Source: Streptomyces sp. A1277
GTDB lineage: Bacteria; Actinomycetota; Actinomycetes; Streptomycetales; Streptomycetaceae
Assembly: GCF_004795015.1 (NCBI RefSeq)
Contig: NZ_SSBI01000030.1
Coordinates: 1 to 64,000, forward strand
Length of the DNA stretch: 64,000 nt
Direction of reading: 5' to 3'
Notes under the pieces: generated by a model
Database searches by the model: none
What the model saw: only the letters and a program-made list of their open reading frames with translations
What the model was told of the DNA's origin: nothing
Shown: piece after piece, positions 1 to 9,798 of the stretch
Position numbering within the stretch: position 1 is the stretch's first letter
Layout: each line of letters begins with the position of its first letter
Position numbers and translations under genes: made by a program

Positions 1-1736
<1,736 letters not shown>

Positions 1737-1805
1737 ATTGACTCCTGAACTCCTGTCGGGCGGCCCGGATCCGGGCCGCGGCGAAGACGTGGCCCGAGCG
1801 GCCGG

Positions 1806-3014
1806 TCAGACCCCGGCGGCGGCATTGAGTGCGGCGGCCCGGTCGGTGCGCTCCCAGGCGAAGTCCGGCAGTTCCCGGCCGAAGTGCCCGTACGCGGCGG
1901 TCTGCGCGTAGATCGGGCGGAGCAGGTCGAGGTCGCGGATGATCGCGGCCGGACGCAGGTCGAACACCTCGGAGACGGCCTTCTCGATCCGCTCCTGGTC
2001 CACCGTGCCCGTGCCGAACGTCTCCACGAACAGGCCCACCGGCTCGGCCTTGCCGATCGCGTACGCGACCTGGACCTCGCAGCGGGCGGCGAGCCCGGCG
2101 GCGACGACGTTCTTGGCGACCCAGCGCATCGCGTAGGCGGCCGAGCGGTCCACCTTGGACGGGTCCTTGCCGGAGAAGGCGCCGCCGCCGTGGCGGGCGT
2201 AGCCGCCGTACGTGTCGATGATGATCTTGCGGCCGGTGAGGCCGGCGTCGCCCATCGGGCCGCCGATCTCGAAGCGCCCGGTCGGGTTCACCAGGAGCCG
2301 GTAGTCGTCGGTCTCCAGCTTGATGTCGTCCTCGGCGAGCTGGGCGAGGACGGCCTCCACGACGTGGCGGCGGATGTCGGGCACGAGCAGCTCGTCCAGG
2401 TCGATCCCGGCCGCGTGCTGCGAGGAGACGACGACGGTGTCCAGGCGGACCGGGCGGGTGCCGTCGTACTCGATGGTGACCTGCGTCTTGCCGTCGGGGC
2501 GCAGGTAAGGGACGGTGCCGTCCTTGCGGACCTCGGTGAGCCTGCGCGACAGGCGGTGGGCCAGCTCGATCGGCAGGGGCATCAGGTTCGGGGTCTCGTC
2601 GGTGGCGTACCCGAACATCAGGCCCTGGTCGCCCGCGCCCTGCTGGTCGAGCTCGTCCTCATCGCCCTCGACCCGCTTCTCGTACGCGGTGTCGACGCCC
2701 TGCGCGATGTCCGGGGACTGGGCCCCGATGGACACCGATACGCCGCACGAGGCGCCGTCGAAGCCCTTGGCGGAGGAGTCGTAACCGATCTCCAGGATCT
2801 TGTCGCGCACGAGGGTGGGGACGTCGGCGTAGGCACGCGTCGTCACCTCCCCCGCGATGTGGACCTGGCCCGTGGTGATGAGCGTCTCCACGGCGACGCG
2901 CGAGGACGGGTCCTGCCTCAGCAGCTCGTCGAGGATGGCATCACTGATCTGGTCAGCGATCTTGTCGGGGTGGCCCTCGGTGACGGACTCCGAGGTGAAC
3001 AGGCGACGGGACAT
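1806..3014 (-). CDS. metK: S-adenosylmethionine synthetase
   Basis: Makes SAM from methionine and ATP. The 402-residue protein is full length and collinear with the family: [20 protein letters not shown] at the N-terminus (methionine and ATP binding), the [12 protein letters not shown] loop motif, TVVVSSQHA, the [20 protein letters not shown] segment and the phosphate-binding [19 protein letters not shown]. The first ATG follows directly on AGAGCC; the ribosome site is weak. It heads the metK - adenosine kinase - ahcY group. A cluster-borne copy usually provides extra SAM for antibiotic methylation, yet no methyltransferase is encoded in this window. Confidence 0.97.
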   Translation of the reverse strand: MSRRLFTSESVTEGHPDKIADQISDAILDELLRQDPSSRVAVETLITTGQVHIAGEVTTRAYADVPTLVRDKILEIGYDSSAKGFDGASCGVSVSIGAQSPDIAQGVDTAYEKRVEGDEDELDQQGAGDQGLMFGYATDETPNLMPLPIELAHRLSRRLTEVRKDGTVPYLRPDGKTQVTIEYDGTRPVRLDTVVVSSQHAAGIDLDELLVPDIRRHVVEAVLAQLAEDDIKLETDDYRLLVNPTGRFEIGGPMGDAGLTGRKIIIDTYGGYARHGGGAFSGKDPSKVDRSAAYAMRWVAKNVVAAGLAARCEVQVAYAIGKAEPVGLFVETFGTGTVDQERIEKAVSEVFDLRPAAIIRDLDLLRPIYAQTAAYGHFGRELPDFAWERTDRAAALNAAAGV

Positions 3015-3218
3015 GGCTCTCCAGAAGGGTGCGTGGTCGGACGGGTGGCGTGCGTGGGCTCATCCCCGCACGTTCCGCGGCAGCTCGGCGTACTGGAGCA
3101 GCCGCCGGTCACCCGGAGGTGCGCACGGCGATCGCGCCTCCCACCGTCGTCCGAGGCGCTTGAGAACGGTTCGAAGAGTGCTCGATCCGGCCGGGGCCGC
3201 CCGGCCGGGTACGAATGC

Positions 3219-4364
3219 TCAGCTGCCGACGAGGGCGACGCGGGCGGCGTCCGGCCTCGGGAAGGTGCGACGCGGCCTGATCTCGGCCACCACCGCGGCG
3301 AGGGCCGCGGCGAAGGCGTCGATGTCCTGCTGCGTCGTGCCTCCGTGCAGCGAGGCGCACAGGGCGGTGTGGGCACTCCCGGGCCCCGCGAGCAGCGGCG
3401 TCTCGTCGGCCACCGTCTTGCGCACCGCCACTCCCCGCTCCGCGAGGCCGCGCCGGATCAGCGCGGCGGACAGCTCCGGGTGGTGGAAGGCGAGCATCGC
3501 CGAAGGGCGCCGGCCGGGTGCGAGCAGTTCGATGCCCGCCACCCCGGCAACGGCACTGCGCAGCGCGGGAATCAGGTCCTCGTACGCCGGGGCCGGCTGC
3601 TCGGCGCGGTGGGACAGCACGGAGGCGAACGCGGCGACCGCGGCGGTCGTCGGCAGCGGTGAGACGGCCGCGGCCGCGCGGGGGGCCTCGTCGCCCGCGT
3701 CCGCCCGGGACAGTGCGTCGCGCAGCGACGGCGCCACGTAGGCGAAGCCGACCGCGCGCGGGCCGCGCAGGAACCGCCAGCCGTCGCCGGTCAGCAGATG
3801 GCAGCCGATGCCCGCGACGTCGACGGGCAACTGGCCCAGCGAGTACGCCGCGTCGACGGCGTACAGGCAGCGGTGCGGGGCGAGGAGGCGGCCGATCTCC
3901 TCGACCGGGTTGACGAGGCCCCGGTTCGCCGGGACGTGGGAGACGGAGACCAGCGCCACGGTGTCGTCGATGTGCGCGCTCATCCAGTCGAGGTCCAGGT
4001 CGCCGTCGGGGCGCAGCGGGACGACCTCCAGCCGGCAACGGGTGCGGTCGCGCACCGACCGGAGCGTGGCGAGATGGGCGGCGCTCTCGTACGGGGTGGT
4101 CCAGACCCGGTCGCGTTTGCCGAGCGCGAGACCGGACACAAGCGCGTCGAACGCGGCCGCACCGCCGGTGAACAGTTCGGTGTGCCCGTCGGGGGTGTGG
4201 AGCAGGCGTTCGAGCCGCTGGTGGACCTCGCCGTGGACGAGGTCGCCGACCCGTTCCTCCAGTTCGTGGGGCCCGTAGCGGTCCTCCACGCGTACGCACT
4301 CGGTGAGGACCGTGCGGACCGAGTCGGGCATACGGCCCTGACCTGCCGTGTTCAGGTGGATCAT
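3219..4364 (-). CDS. PLP-fold class V aminotransferase-like protein lacking the Schiff-base lysine
   Basis: A 381-residue class V aminotransferase fold (cysteine desulfurase / isopenicillin N epimerase / EgtE branch). Visible landmarks are HLNTAGQGRMP at the N-terminus, the LFTGGAAAFDALVSGL cofactor-phosphate turn, and VDAAYSLGQLP containing the aspartate (D171) expected to contact the pyridine nitrogen. The segment LLTGDGWRFLRGPRAVGF aligns with the family TG..HKW...PRG block, but the internal-aldimine lysine is arginine (R197). It is therefore probably not a normal transaminase or desulfurase. I chose the ATG at 4362-4364 because AGGGGAGG precedes it; a further 27 codons upstream are open but lack such a site. 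A dyad of ATTGCCAA arms lies 26-46 nt upstream. It sits 204 nt upstream of metK on the same strand. Confidence 0.7.
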   Translation of the reverse strand: MIHLNTAGQGRMPDSVRTVLTECVRVEDRYGPHELEERVGDLVHGEVHQRLERLLHTPDGHTELFTGGAAAFDALVSGLALGKRDRVWTTPYESAAHLATLRSVRDRTRCRLEVVPLRPDGDLDLDWMSAHIDDTVALVSVSHVPANRGLVNPVEEIGRLLAPHRCLYAVDAAYSLGQLPVDVAGIGCHLLTGDGWRFLRGPRAVGFAYVAPSLRDALSRADAGDEAPRAAAAVSPLPTTAAVAAFASVLSHRAEQPAPAYEDLIPALRSAVAGVAGIELLAPGRRPSAMLAFHHPELSAALIRRGLAERGVAVRKTVADETPLLAGPGSAHTALCASLHGGTTQQDIDAFAAALAAVVAEIRPRRTFPRPDAARVALVGS

Positions 4365-4389
4365 TTTCAGGCCCTCCCCTGTGCCGGAC

Positions 4390-4441
4390 ATTGCCAACTT
4401 GTTTGGCAATACATTGCCTACAGAGTGGAGGAGTTGGCAAT
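4390..4441. promoter_or_regulatory. Cluster of TTGCCAA half-sites (candidate operator)
   Basis: ATTGCCAA (4390-4397) and TTGGCAAT (4403-4410) form a perfect 8-bp dyad around CTTGT. ACATTGCC follows at 4411-4418 and TTGGCAAT recurs at 4434-4441. The sites lie just upstream of the class V protein start on the minus strand. The same core appears before the IGWP peptide gene, which suggests a shared repressor, plausibly the XRE/TPR protein nearby. Binding is inferred. Confidence 0.55.
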
Positions 4442-4683
4442 CCACGCTCCAGCGGCGCTCTAGTCCGGGCGTTCCGAGGCATTACGCCATGGACCGTCCA
4501 TCGAGGGGAGCACCGGAAGGCGCTCCGCCGCACCGGAGCCGGAAAGCGGCCGTATCCGCAGGTCATGGGCCATAAGGGAGAGGCGCTGCGGTGAATGGCG
4601 AAGGGATGCTCCCGTCATCGGTTTGCCCGGCTCCAGGCATTCTTGAGCACATCCCGAGCGGAATCCAAGGCACAGTTGTCAAT

Positions 4684-4698
4684 CTTCTTGCCAAGAAG
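4684..4698. promoter_or_regulatory. Dyad CTTCTTGCCAAGAAG upstream of the IGWP peptide gene
   Basis: Perfect 6-bp arms around GCC, containing the TTGCCAA core seen at 4391 and 4434, 46 nt before the peptide start codon. Candidate operator, possibly overlapping the promoter. The rest of 4442-4744 shows no gene. Confidence 0.4.
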
Positions 4699-4744
4699 CC
4701 GCACACACCGGCAGAACCGAGTCACAGAAACAGAGGAGTCAGTC

Positions 4745-5020
4745 ATGAAGGGTCTCGCCCGGGGTCTGATCGTCACCGCCACGCTCACCGCCGCCCTCTT
4801 CACCGCGGCAGGCGTCAGCTCGGCCGACATCGGCTGGCCCGTCGCCCCGGCCGCCTCCGACTCCGCGAACGGCCACATCGGCTGGCCCGTCGCCCCGGGC
4901 ACGGACACCGGCACGGACACCGGCACGGACGGAGGCACGGACGGAGGCACCGGCACCGGCACGGACACGGGCGCGACCCCGGCGAATGGCCACATCGGCT
5001 GGCCCGTCGCCGGCGCGTGA
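4745..5020 (+). CDS. Small secreted protein with three IGWPVA repeats
   Basis: A 91-residue pre-protein. Residues 1-27 look like a Sec signal peptide (MKGLARGL, a hydrophobic stretch to LFTAAGVSSA) with likely cleavage before DIGWPVAPA. The mature part, about 64 residues, carries DIGWPVAPA, NGHIGWPVAPG and, at the very C-terminus, NGHIGWPVAGA, separated by a low-complexity GTDTGTD linker. GAGGAG lies 7 nt before the ATG. A strong hairpin follows the stop, and the XRE/TPR regulator gene converges on it. I do not recognise the family. The repeats and linker resemble a protein cut into short peptides or displaying a repeated ligand, so a signalling or surface role is possible but unproven. Confidence 0.75.
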   Translation: MKGLARGLIVTATLTAALFTAAGVSSADIGWPVAPAASDSANGHIGWPVAPGTDTGTDTGTDGGTDGGTGTGTDTGATPANGHIGWPVAGA

Positions 5021-5065
5021 CGCGGGGCGAGCAGCAGACAGCAGGCAGCACCCCGCCCCGCGTCA
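5018..5065 (+). terminator. Hairpin terminator after the IGWP peptide gene
   Basis: TGACGCGGGGCG (5018-5029) and CGCCCCGCGTCA (5054-5065) are perfect 12-bp inverted arms with a 24-nt loop, starting at the stop codon. There is no T run. It lies between convergent genes and could end both transcripts. Confidence 0.6.
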
Positions 5066-5085
5066 CAGCAGGACGGAGCAGCGGT

Positions 5086-5166
5086 CAGATGCGCTCAGCG
5101 GTCAGCAGCCCTCAGATGCACTCAGCGCTCAGCAGCCCCCAGATGCACTCAGCGCTCAGCAGCCCT
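5086..5166. repeat. 27-bp tandem repeat, three copies
   Basis: Copies start at 5086, 5113 and 5140, each of the form CAGATGC(A/G)CTCAGCG followed by (C/G)TCAGCAGCCC. The last copy abuts the stop codon of the XRE/TPR gene. A minisatellite in a convergent intergenic gap; function unknown. Confidence 0.85.
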
Positions 5167-6419
5167 CAGGCGCTGTCCGGCTCCTGGACGAGCCGGGGCG
5201 ACGGCAGGACGGGCGCCGCGCGCAGTTGTGTGAGCGCCTCGGCGAGAACCCGCCAGATCTCGGCGGCCAGGTCGATGTTCCCGCTGGCCTGCGCCTCCTC
5301 GGCCAGTGCGCCAAGGCCCCGGACACCGCTCTCGTCGCCCTCCAGCACGCTCAGCTGGTAGCGCAGGACATCGAAGCGCACCCGGTCGCGGTACGTCATC
5401 AGCTCGCCCCGGGCCAGCCCGGCAAGCAGCGCGCGGGCGTCGTCGTAGCGGCCGGTGACGAATGCCAAGTCCGCCTTGAGACCGGCCATTTCCTGGTCCA
5501 GGGCATCCGTGCGGACGAACACGAGGGCCGCCTCCGCCTCGACGATGCGGCGCTCGGCCGCCGCCGGGTCGGCCGGGGTCCTCTGCAGATACAGCCGTCC
5601 GGCCGCGATCCGCAGCCGGACCCACAGGGTCAGGTCCTGGGCGCTGGAGAAGCCGGCCAGCGCGACTTCGAGGATGTGCTGCGCGCCCGCGTGATCGCCT
5701 TGCCGCACGCGTACGGCGGCCACCGTCCACAGCGCCTCCGCCCACAGGGTGTCGGAGCGCCCTTCGACCAGGTCCGCCAGTTCGTCGGCGTGGACGCGCG
5801 CGTCGGGCAGCCGGCCCGCCTCCGTCTCCACGGACGCCAGGGCGAGCAGCACGGCGGCCCGGTCCTCGACGCCCAAGTCCGCCTCGCAGGCCAGCCGGTG
5901 GGCGTCCTCGCTCATGACCAGCGCGGCCTGGATCTCGCCGACGGACCGCAGGCAGCGGGCCAGCCTGGTCAGGCCGCGCACCCGCAGCTCGGGCAGCGCG
6001 ACCTCGTCGCCCAGGCGGACCAGCTCCTCCAGGTGGGCCCGCTCGCCGACGTGGTCGCCCTCCAGCCGGTGGGACTGGGCCAGCAGCCACAGCGCCTGCC
6101 AGCGCAGGGCGGGCGACTCGTGGCTCTCGGCCGCGTACGCCTCACGCAGGACGTCCATGGCGGTGCCGGAGCCGGTGGAGGTGGCCAGCGTGAGCGCGTG
6201 CGCGAGCGAACCCGCTGCGGGTTCCTCGAATTCGGCAGGCTGGAGGCCGAGCCGCTCGGCGAGATAGGCCACCGCGCGCTCGGTGGGCTGGCGCCCGCCG
6301 GACTCCAGCCGGGAGAGGTACCCGGTGGACATGCCCTCGCCGGCCAGCGCTGTCTGGGACAGGCCGCGGGCCAGGCGGATCTTCTTCAACCGGCTTCCGA
6401 ACGCGGGCTGTCGCAACAT
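5166..6419 (-). CDS. XRE-family regulator with TPR-like domain
   Basis: A 417-residue cytoplasmic regulator. Residues about 7-62 form a cro/C1-type helix-turn-helix (FGSRLKKIRLARGLSQTALA, then STGYLSRLESGGRQPTERAV). The remaining 350 residues are helical, rich in alanine, leucine and arginine, with the periodicity of tetratricopeptide repeats, the architecture of peptide- or ligand-sensing regulators. I chose the ATG at 6417-6419 (CGAGGAA 8 nt upstream) because the helix-turn-helix starts right after it; a further 39 upstream codons look non-coding. It converges on the IGWP peptide gene. A perfect palindrome lies 120 nt upstream of its start. Autoregulation and control of the peptide gene are inferences. 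Confidence 0.85.
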   Translation of the reverse strand: MLRQPAFGSRLKKIRLARGLSQTALAGEGMSTGYLSRLESGGRQPTERAVAYLAERLGLQPAEFEEPAAGSLAHALTLATSTGSGTAMDVLREAYAAESHESPALRWQALWLLAQSHRLEGDHVGERAHLEELVRLGDEVALPELRVRGLTRLARCLRSVGEIQAALVMSEDAHRLACEADLGVEDRAAVLLALASVETEAGRLPDARVHADELADLVEGRSDTLWAEALWTVAAVRVRQGDHAGAQHILEVALAGFSSAQDLTLWVRLRIAAGRLYLQRTPADPAAAERRIVEAEAALVFVRTDALDQEMAGLKADLAFVTGRYDDARALLAGLARGELMTYRDRVRFDVLRYQLSVLEGDESGVRGLGALAEEAQASGNIDLAAEIWRVLAEALTQLRAAPVLPSPRLVQEPDSA

Positions 6420-6539
6420 GGACCAATTCCTCGGAGAGCAGCGGTCAGGGACGCGTACGCGAGGGGTGCGGCCACGGAGAACGAACGGGCGGGCCGGGGC
6501 CTCAGTGGACATCGAGCCTACGGCCGCTGACAACATCCG

Positions 6540-6553
6540 GGCAAACGTTTGCC
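6540..6553. promoter_or_regulatory. Palindrome GGCAAACGTTTGCC
   Basis: A perfect 14-bp palindrome in the 284-nt gap upstream of the XRE/TPR gene. Its GGCAAA/TTTGCC halves resemble the TTGCCAA sites at 4390-4441 and 4684-4698. Candidate autoregulatory operator. Confidence 0.5.
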
Positions 6554-6703
6554 AGAGTCCCCGACCGGATCTCCGGCAGAGCTCACGCCGCCCTTCGGCG
6601 CCGCTCCAGCGGCACGCGACCGGGCCCCGAGCGGACTCCGAGCGTTTCGAGGCAAAATGTCGAGCAGCCGTGCCGAGCGCATGTCCTCATAGGGGAGTCG
6701 CTG

Positions 6704-7033
6704 ATGAAGTGCCTGGTGACAGCGTCGGGGCCGGAGAAGTCCGATGACGACATCGGCTGGCCGAAGCGGTCGGTCAGTTGCGGGGCAGGATACGACGCGG
6801 TCCGACCTTCGGATGGCCCGGGCGGCGCCACTCGCGCGGGTAGCCGACCGAGACCTCCTCGAAGCGCACTCCGTCGTACCAGGCCGTGCGCGGGATGTGC
6901 AGGTGCCCGTAGACCACGGTGTGCACGGGGAAGCGGGTGTGCCAGTCGGCCGTCAGCTCGGTGCCGCACCACTGCGCGAACTCCGGGTAGCGCAGGATGC
7001 CGGTCGGTTGCCGTACCAGCGGATAGTGGTTGA
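6704..7033 (+). CDS. Possible second IGWP-motif small ORF (doubtful)
   Basis: An ORF beginning MKCLVTASGPEKSDDDIGWP with AGGGGAG 9 nt before its ATG. The DIGWP motif is encoded by GACATCGGCTGGCC, identical to the sequence in the peptide gene at 4826. It has no obvious signal peptide, and most of the reading frame (from 6774) is antisense to the metallophosphoesterase, so the full 109 residues are unlikely to be functional. It may be a remnant or a short peptide gene on the other side of the XRE/TPR regulator. Confidence 0.3.
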   Translation: MKCLVTASGPEKSDDDIGWPKRSVSCGAGYDAVRPSDGPGGATRAGSRPRPPRSALRRTRPCAGCAGARRPRCARGSGCASRPSARCRTTARTPGSAGCRSVAVPADSG

Positions 7034-7622
7034 CCAGGACGAGCGGAAGGGCCGGGTCGGCCTCGGCCGCGAGCCGGGCCTCCGTCGCCTTCACCCGGGC
7101 CCGGCACCAGGCGTCGCGGGTCGGATAGGGGTCCGGGTGGAGCATGAACTCGTCGCTGCACACGACTCCGGACTTGTACGCCAGGTCCAACGACTCCTGC
7201 TTGTTCGCGGCCTCGGGCACCCGGAAGGTGTAGTCGTACAGCAGGAAGAGCGGTGCGACGGTGACCGGGCCGCCGGGGCCGGTCCACACCGGGTAGGGGT
7301 CCTCGGGGGTGACCACCCCCAGGCCGCGGCACATCTCCACGAGGTGGTCGTAGCGTTCCACGCCCCGCAGCTGGAGCGGGTCCTCGCGCGGGGTCCACAG
7401 TTCGTGGTTGCCGGGCGTCCAGAGCACTTTGGCATAGCGGCCGCTGAGCCGGGTCAGCACCCACTCGATGTCGTGGGACATCTCGCCGCAGTCGCCTGCG
7501 ACCACCAGCCAGTCGTCGTCCGATTCCGGACGCAGCATCCGCTCCACGAGCGTCCGGTTGTCGGAGAACGCGGCGTGCAGGTCGCTCACGGCCCAGAGGG
7601 TCGCGTTCTCCCGGTGCGGCAT
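6774..7622 (-). CDS. Calcineurin-like metallophosphoesterase
   Basis: A 282-residue protein with the metallophosphoesterase motif series: AVSDLHAAF (D-x-H), VVAGDCGEM (GDxxD-like), TPGNHELW (GNHE), LVNHYPL and VYGHLHIPR (GHxH). These ligands bind a dinuclear metal centre that hydrolyses phosphomono- or diesters. The ATG at 7620-7622 was chosen because the upstream 107 codons in frame overlap the SARP gene and look non-coding. Similar genes occur near phosphopantetheinyl transferase genes in actinobacteria, so a pantetheine-related or sugar-phosphate substrate is possible; the sequence does not decide. Confidence 0.85.
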   Translation of the reverse strand: MPHRENATLWAVSDLHAAFSDNRTLVERMLRPESDDDWLVVAGDCGEMSHDIEWVLTRLSGRYAKVLWTPGNHELWTPREDPLQLRGVERYDHLVEMCRGLGVVTPEDPYPVWTGPGGPVTVAPLFLLYDYTFRVPEAANKQESLDLAYKSGVVCSDEFMLHPDPYPTRDAWCRARVKATEARLAAEADPALPLVLVNHYPLVRQPTGILRYPEFAQWCGTELTADWHTRFPVHTVVYGHLHIPRTAWYDGVRFEEVSVGYPREWRRPGHPKVGPRRILPRN

Positions 7623-7782
7623 AAGTGGTGACCTTTTCGTCGTTTCCGCTATCGCTCCAGCCGTACCCGACTGCTCTCGCCCAGGATGACGGAACCGGGC
7701 ACCCCGGCCCGGTGCGCGATCCGGCCCGGGCTCTCCATGTCCTCCCCCGACGGGACGGCCCGGGTCCGGGACGCGTCCGCTC

Positions 7783-8604
7783 TCAGGCGGCGAACAGGTC
7801 GAACGTCGACGTCCGCCGCGGTCCCGAGAGCACGTCGAGCAGTGGGTCGACCGCCAGCATCGCCTGGTGCAGCCGCTGCAACTGCGGCGACGGTTCGACG
7901 CCCAGTTCCTCGATGAGCCGCCCGCGGAGCCGCCGGTACACATCCAGTGCGGAACTCTGCCGGCCGGACCGGTAGAGGGCGACCATGACCTGCGAGTGCA
8001 GCCCCTCGTGGCGTGGGTGACGCGCGGTCAGTTCCATGAGCTCGGCGATGAGTTCCGTGTGCCGGCCCATCCTCAGGTCCGCGTCTATCCGCCGCTCCAC
8101 CGCCACCAGGCGGCTCTCCTCCAGGCGCATGGCCTCGATCTCCAGGACCGGGCCGAGCCGCACGTCGACGAGCGTCTGGCCGCGCCACAGGTCGAGAGCG
8201 GAGCGAAGCCGCTCGGCGGCCAGGGCGTTGTCGCCCTCCTCGAAGGCGATTTGCCCCTCACGCGCCAGTTTCTCGTAGACACGGACATCGATATTGAGTT
8301 CCGGTATCTGCAGTAAGTAACCGCCGTGCCGAGTGGCCAGCACATCCTTGACGCCGTCGCGCGAGTCGGGACCCATTGCCGTGCCGAGTCTTCGGCGCAG
8401 CTGGAGAATATAGGTCTGCAAGGTGGTGAGTGCGCTCTGCGGCGGGTTCGAGGCCCAGATCTCCTCCATCAGAGTGGGGACCGGCACCACTCGGCTGGGA
8501 TACAGGGCAAGCAACGCCAGAATCTGGCGGGGCTTGCCGGCCGTCGGGACGATCGACCCGCCGTTGACCTCGGCCGACAGCGGCCCCAGAAGCTGAACCC
8601 TCAC
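7783..8604 (-). CDS. SARP-family pathway activator 1
   Basis: A 273-residue Streptomyces antibiotic regulatory protein. Residues 1-95 are the OmpR-like winged helix (MRVQLLGPLSAEVNGGSI, GKPRQILALLALYPSRVVPV, LMEEIWASNPPQSALTTLQT, GGYLL). Residues 100-250 are the bacterial transcriptional activation domain (LRSALDLWRGQTLVDV, LEESRLVAVERRIDADLRMG, RRLRGRLIEELGVEPSPQLQ). It should activate biosynthetic promoters by binding heptameric direct repeats. A second SARP gene lies 213 nt upstream on the same strand. A possible AC-rich receptor half-site, ATAACGCGGTTTACGC, lies at 8731-8746 before its start. Confidence 0.95.
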   Translation of the reverse strand: MRVQLLGPLSAEVNGGSIVPTAGKPRQILALLALYPSRVVPVPTLMEEIWASNPPQSALTTLQTYILQLRRRLGTAMGPDSRDGVKDVLATRHGGYLLQIPELNIDVRVYEKLAREGQIAFEEGDNALAAERLRSALDLWRGQTLVDVRLGPVLEIEAMRLEESRLVAVERRIDADLRMGRHTELIAELMELTARHPRHEGLHSQVMVALYRSGRQSSALDVYRRLRGRLIEELGVEPSPQLQRLHQAMLAVDPLLDVLSGPRRTSTFDLFAA

Positions 8605-8817
8605 TTCGCCCTCCCCGTTGGCGTCCGCTTGCCCGTGGCCTTCAGTGGCCAGAAAGCTGCGCTGGGGAGCAAGCTATCGGGTCAGGACTCACCGAGTGCT
8701 TTTCTCCAGCGACTCTGTAGCGGATTTCAAATAACGCGGTTTACGCAAGCTCTCGTTCTTTCATTTCCTATGACTTCTACTGGAAAAGCCGACCCGGAGT
8801 GGAATCAGTGCGCTGCG

Positions 8818-9663
8818 TCAGCTGATCGGCACGGCACCCGCGCCGCCCAGCGGGAGCACGGCGCCGTTGAGCGGATTGCGTCCGTCGTCGACCGGGCTCG
8901 CCAGCAGGGACTTCTGCAACCGTGCGAGCCGGGCCGACGGCTCGATGCCCAGTTCGTGCACCAGGGTGTTGCGCAGCCGCCGGTAGAGCCCGAGCGCCTC
9001 GCCCCGGCGGCCCGAACGGTGCAGCGCGATCATGAACTGGGCGTGCAGGTTCTCGTGGGTGCGGTAGCGGCTCACCAGAACCGTCAGCTCGGCCAGCAGC
9101 TCGCGGTGGCGCCCCAGCCTCAGATCCGCGTCGATGCGCTGATCGAGGGCGCAGAGCCGGCTCTCCTCCAGCCGCTTGACCTCCATCCCCAGCTGCCCGC
9201 CGGTCTGCACCCCGGAGAAGGGCGCTCCGGTCCACAGATCCAGCGCCTGCCGCAGGGTCTCGGCGGCCCTGGGGTAGTCGCCCGCGTCCATGGCGCGGTA
9301 CCCGATGCCGGCGAGCCGGTCGAACTCCCGTACGTCGCTGACCCCGTCACCGCTGACGAGCATGTAACCGCCGGGGGCGGTCACCAGGACGTCCTTGGAG
9401 GTGCGGGCCGGGCGGTCGACGGGATCCTTGAGCAGGGCCACGGTGATGAGGTCACGCACTTGGAGCACGTAGGTCTGCAGGGTCGTACGGGCGCTGCGCG
9501 GCGGCTTGCTCCCCCACAACTCCTCGACGAGGACCGACACGGGCACCACCTGATCGGCGTGCAGGGCCAGCAGAGCGAGAACCTGACGCGGCTTCGGCGC
9601 GGTGGGGGTGATGGAGACCCCGTTCTCACGCACCTCCAGCGCCCCTAGAGCATCTATGTCCAC
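8818..9663 (-). CDS. SARP-family pathway activator 2
   Basis: A 281-residue SARP parallel to its neighbour: winged helix at residues 1-95 (LGALEVRENGVSITPTAPKP, RQVLALLALHADQVVPV, VEELWGSKPPRSARTTLQT) followed by the activation domain (LRQALDLWTGAPFSGV, LEESRLCALDQRIDADLRLG, YRRLRNTLVHELGIEPSARL). It differs from SARP 1 at many positions, so it is not a recent tandem duplicate. The ATG at 9661-9663 is the family-typical start. An ARE-like sequence lies 48-75 nt upstream, consistent with control by the GBL receptors at 17-18.6 kb. It probably sits high in the cascade that activates the polyketide genes. Confidence 0.95.
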   Translation of the reverse strand: MDIDALGALEVRENGVSITPTAPKPRQVLALLALHADQVVPVSVLVEELWGSKPPRSARTTLQTYVLQVRDLITVALLKDPVDRPARTSKDVLVTAPGGYMLVSGDGVSDVREFDRLAGIGYRAMDAGDYPRAAETLRQALDLWTGAPFSGVQTGGQLGMEVKRLEESRLCALDQRIDADLRLGRHRELLAELTVLVSRYRTHENLHAQFMIALHRSGRRGEALGLYRRLRNTLVHELGIEPSARLARLQKSLLASPVDDGRNPLNGAVLPLGGAGAVPIS

Positions 9664-9710
9664 GCAGCTCGCCTCCCTGGCTTCCGTCCTGTGTGCACAA
9701 GGATCACATT

Positions 9711-9738
9711 AAAAAACAGCACAGGCGGTTTGTCAATT
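9711..9738. promoter_or_regulatory. ARE-like site upstream of SARP 2
   Basis: An AAAAAACAGC element followed by GCGGTTTGTC resembles the loose palindromic autoregulatory elements bound by GBL receptors. It lies in the AT-rich gap before SARP 2, where the promoter should be. No binding evidence; the match is partial. Confidence 0.4.
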
Positions 9739-9798
9739 GAGCCGTTGCGCCCAACGCCCCTATGACAAAAGGGGTTTAAAGCCACTTTTACGCCCCGG

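Noticed and set aside
3015-3218. SAM riboswitch upstream of metK
   Set aside because: No recognisable SAM-I or SAM-II core; the gap before metK shows only GC-rich sequence.
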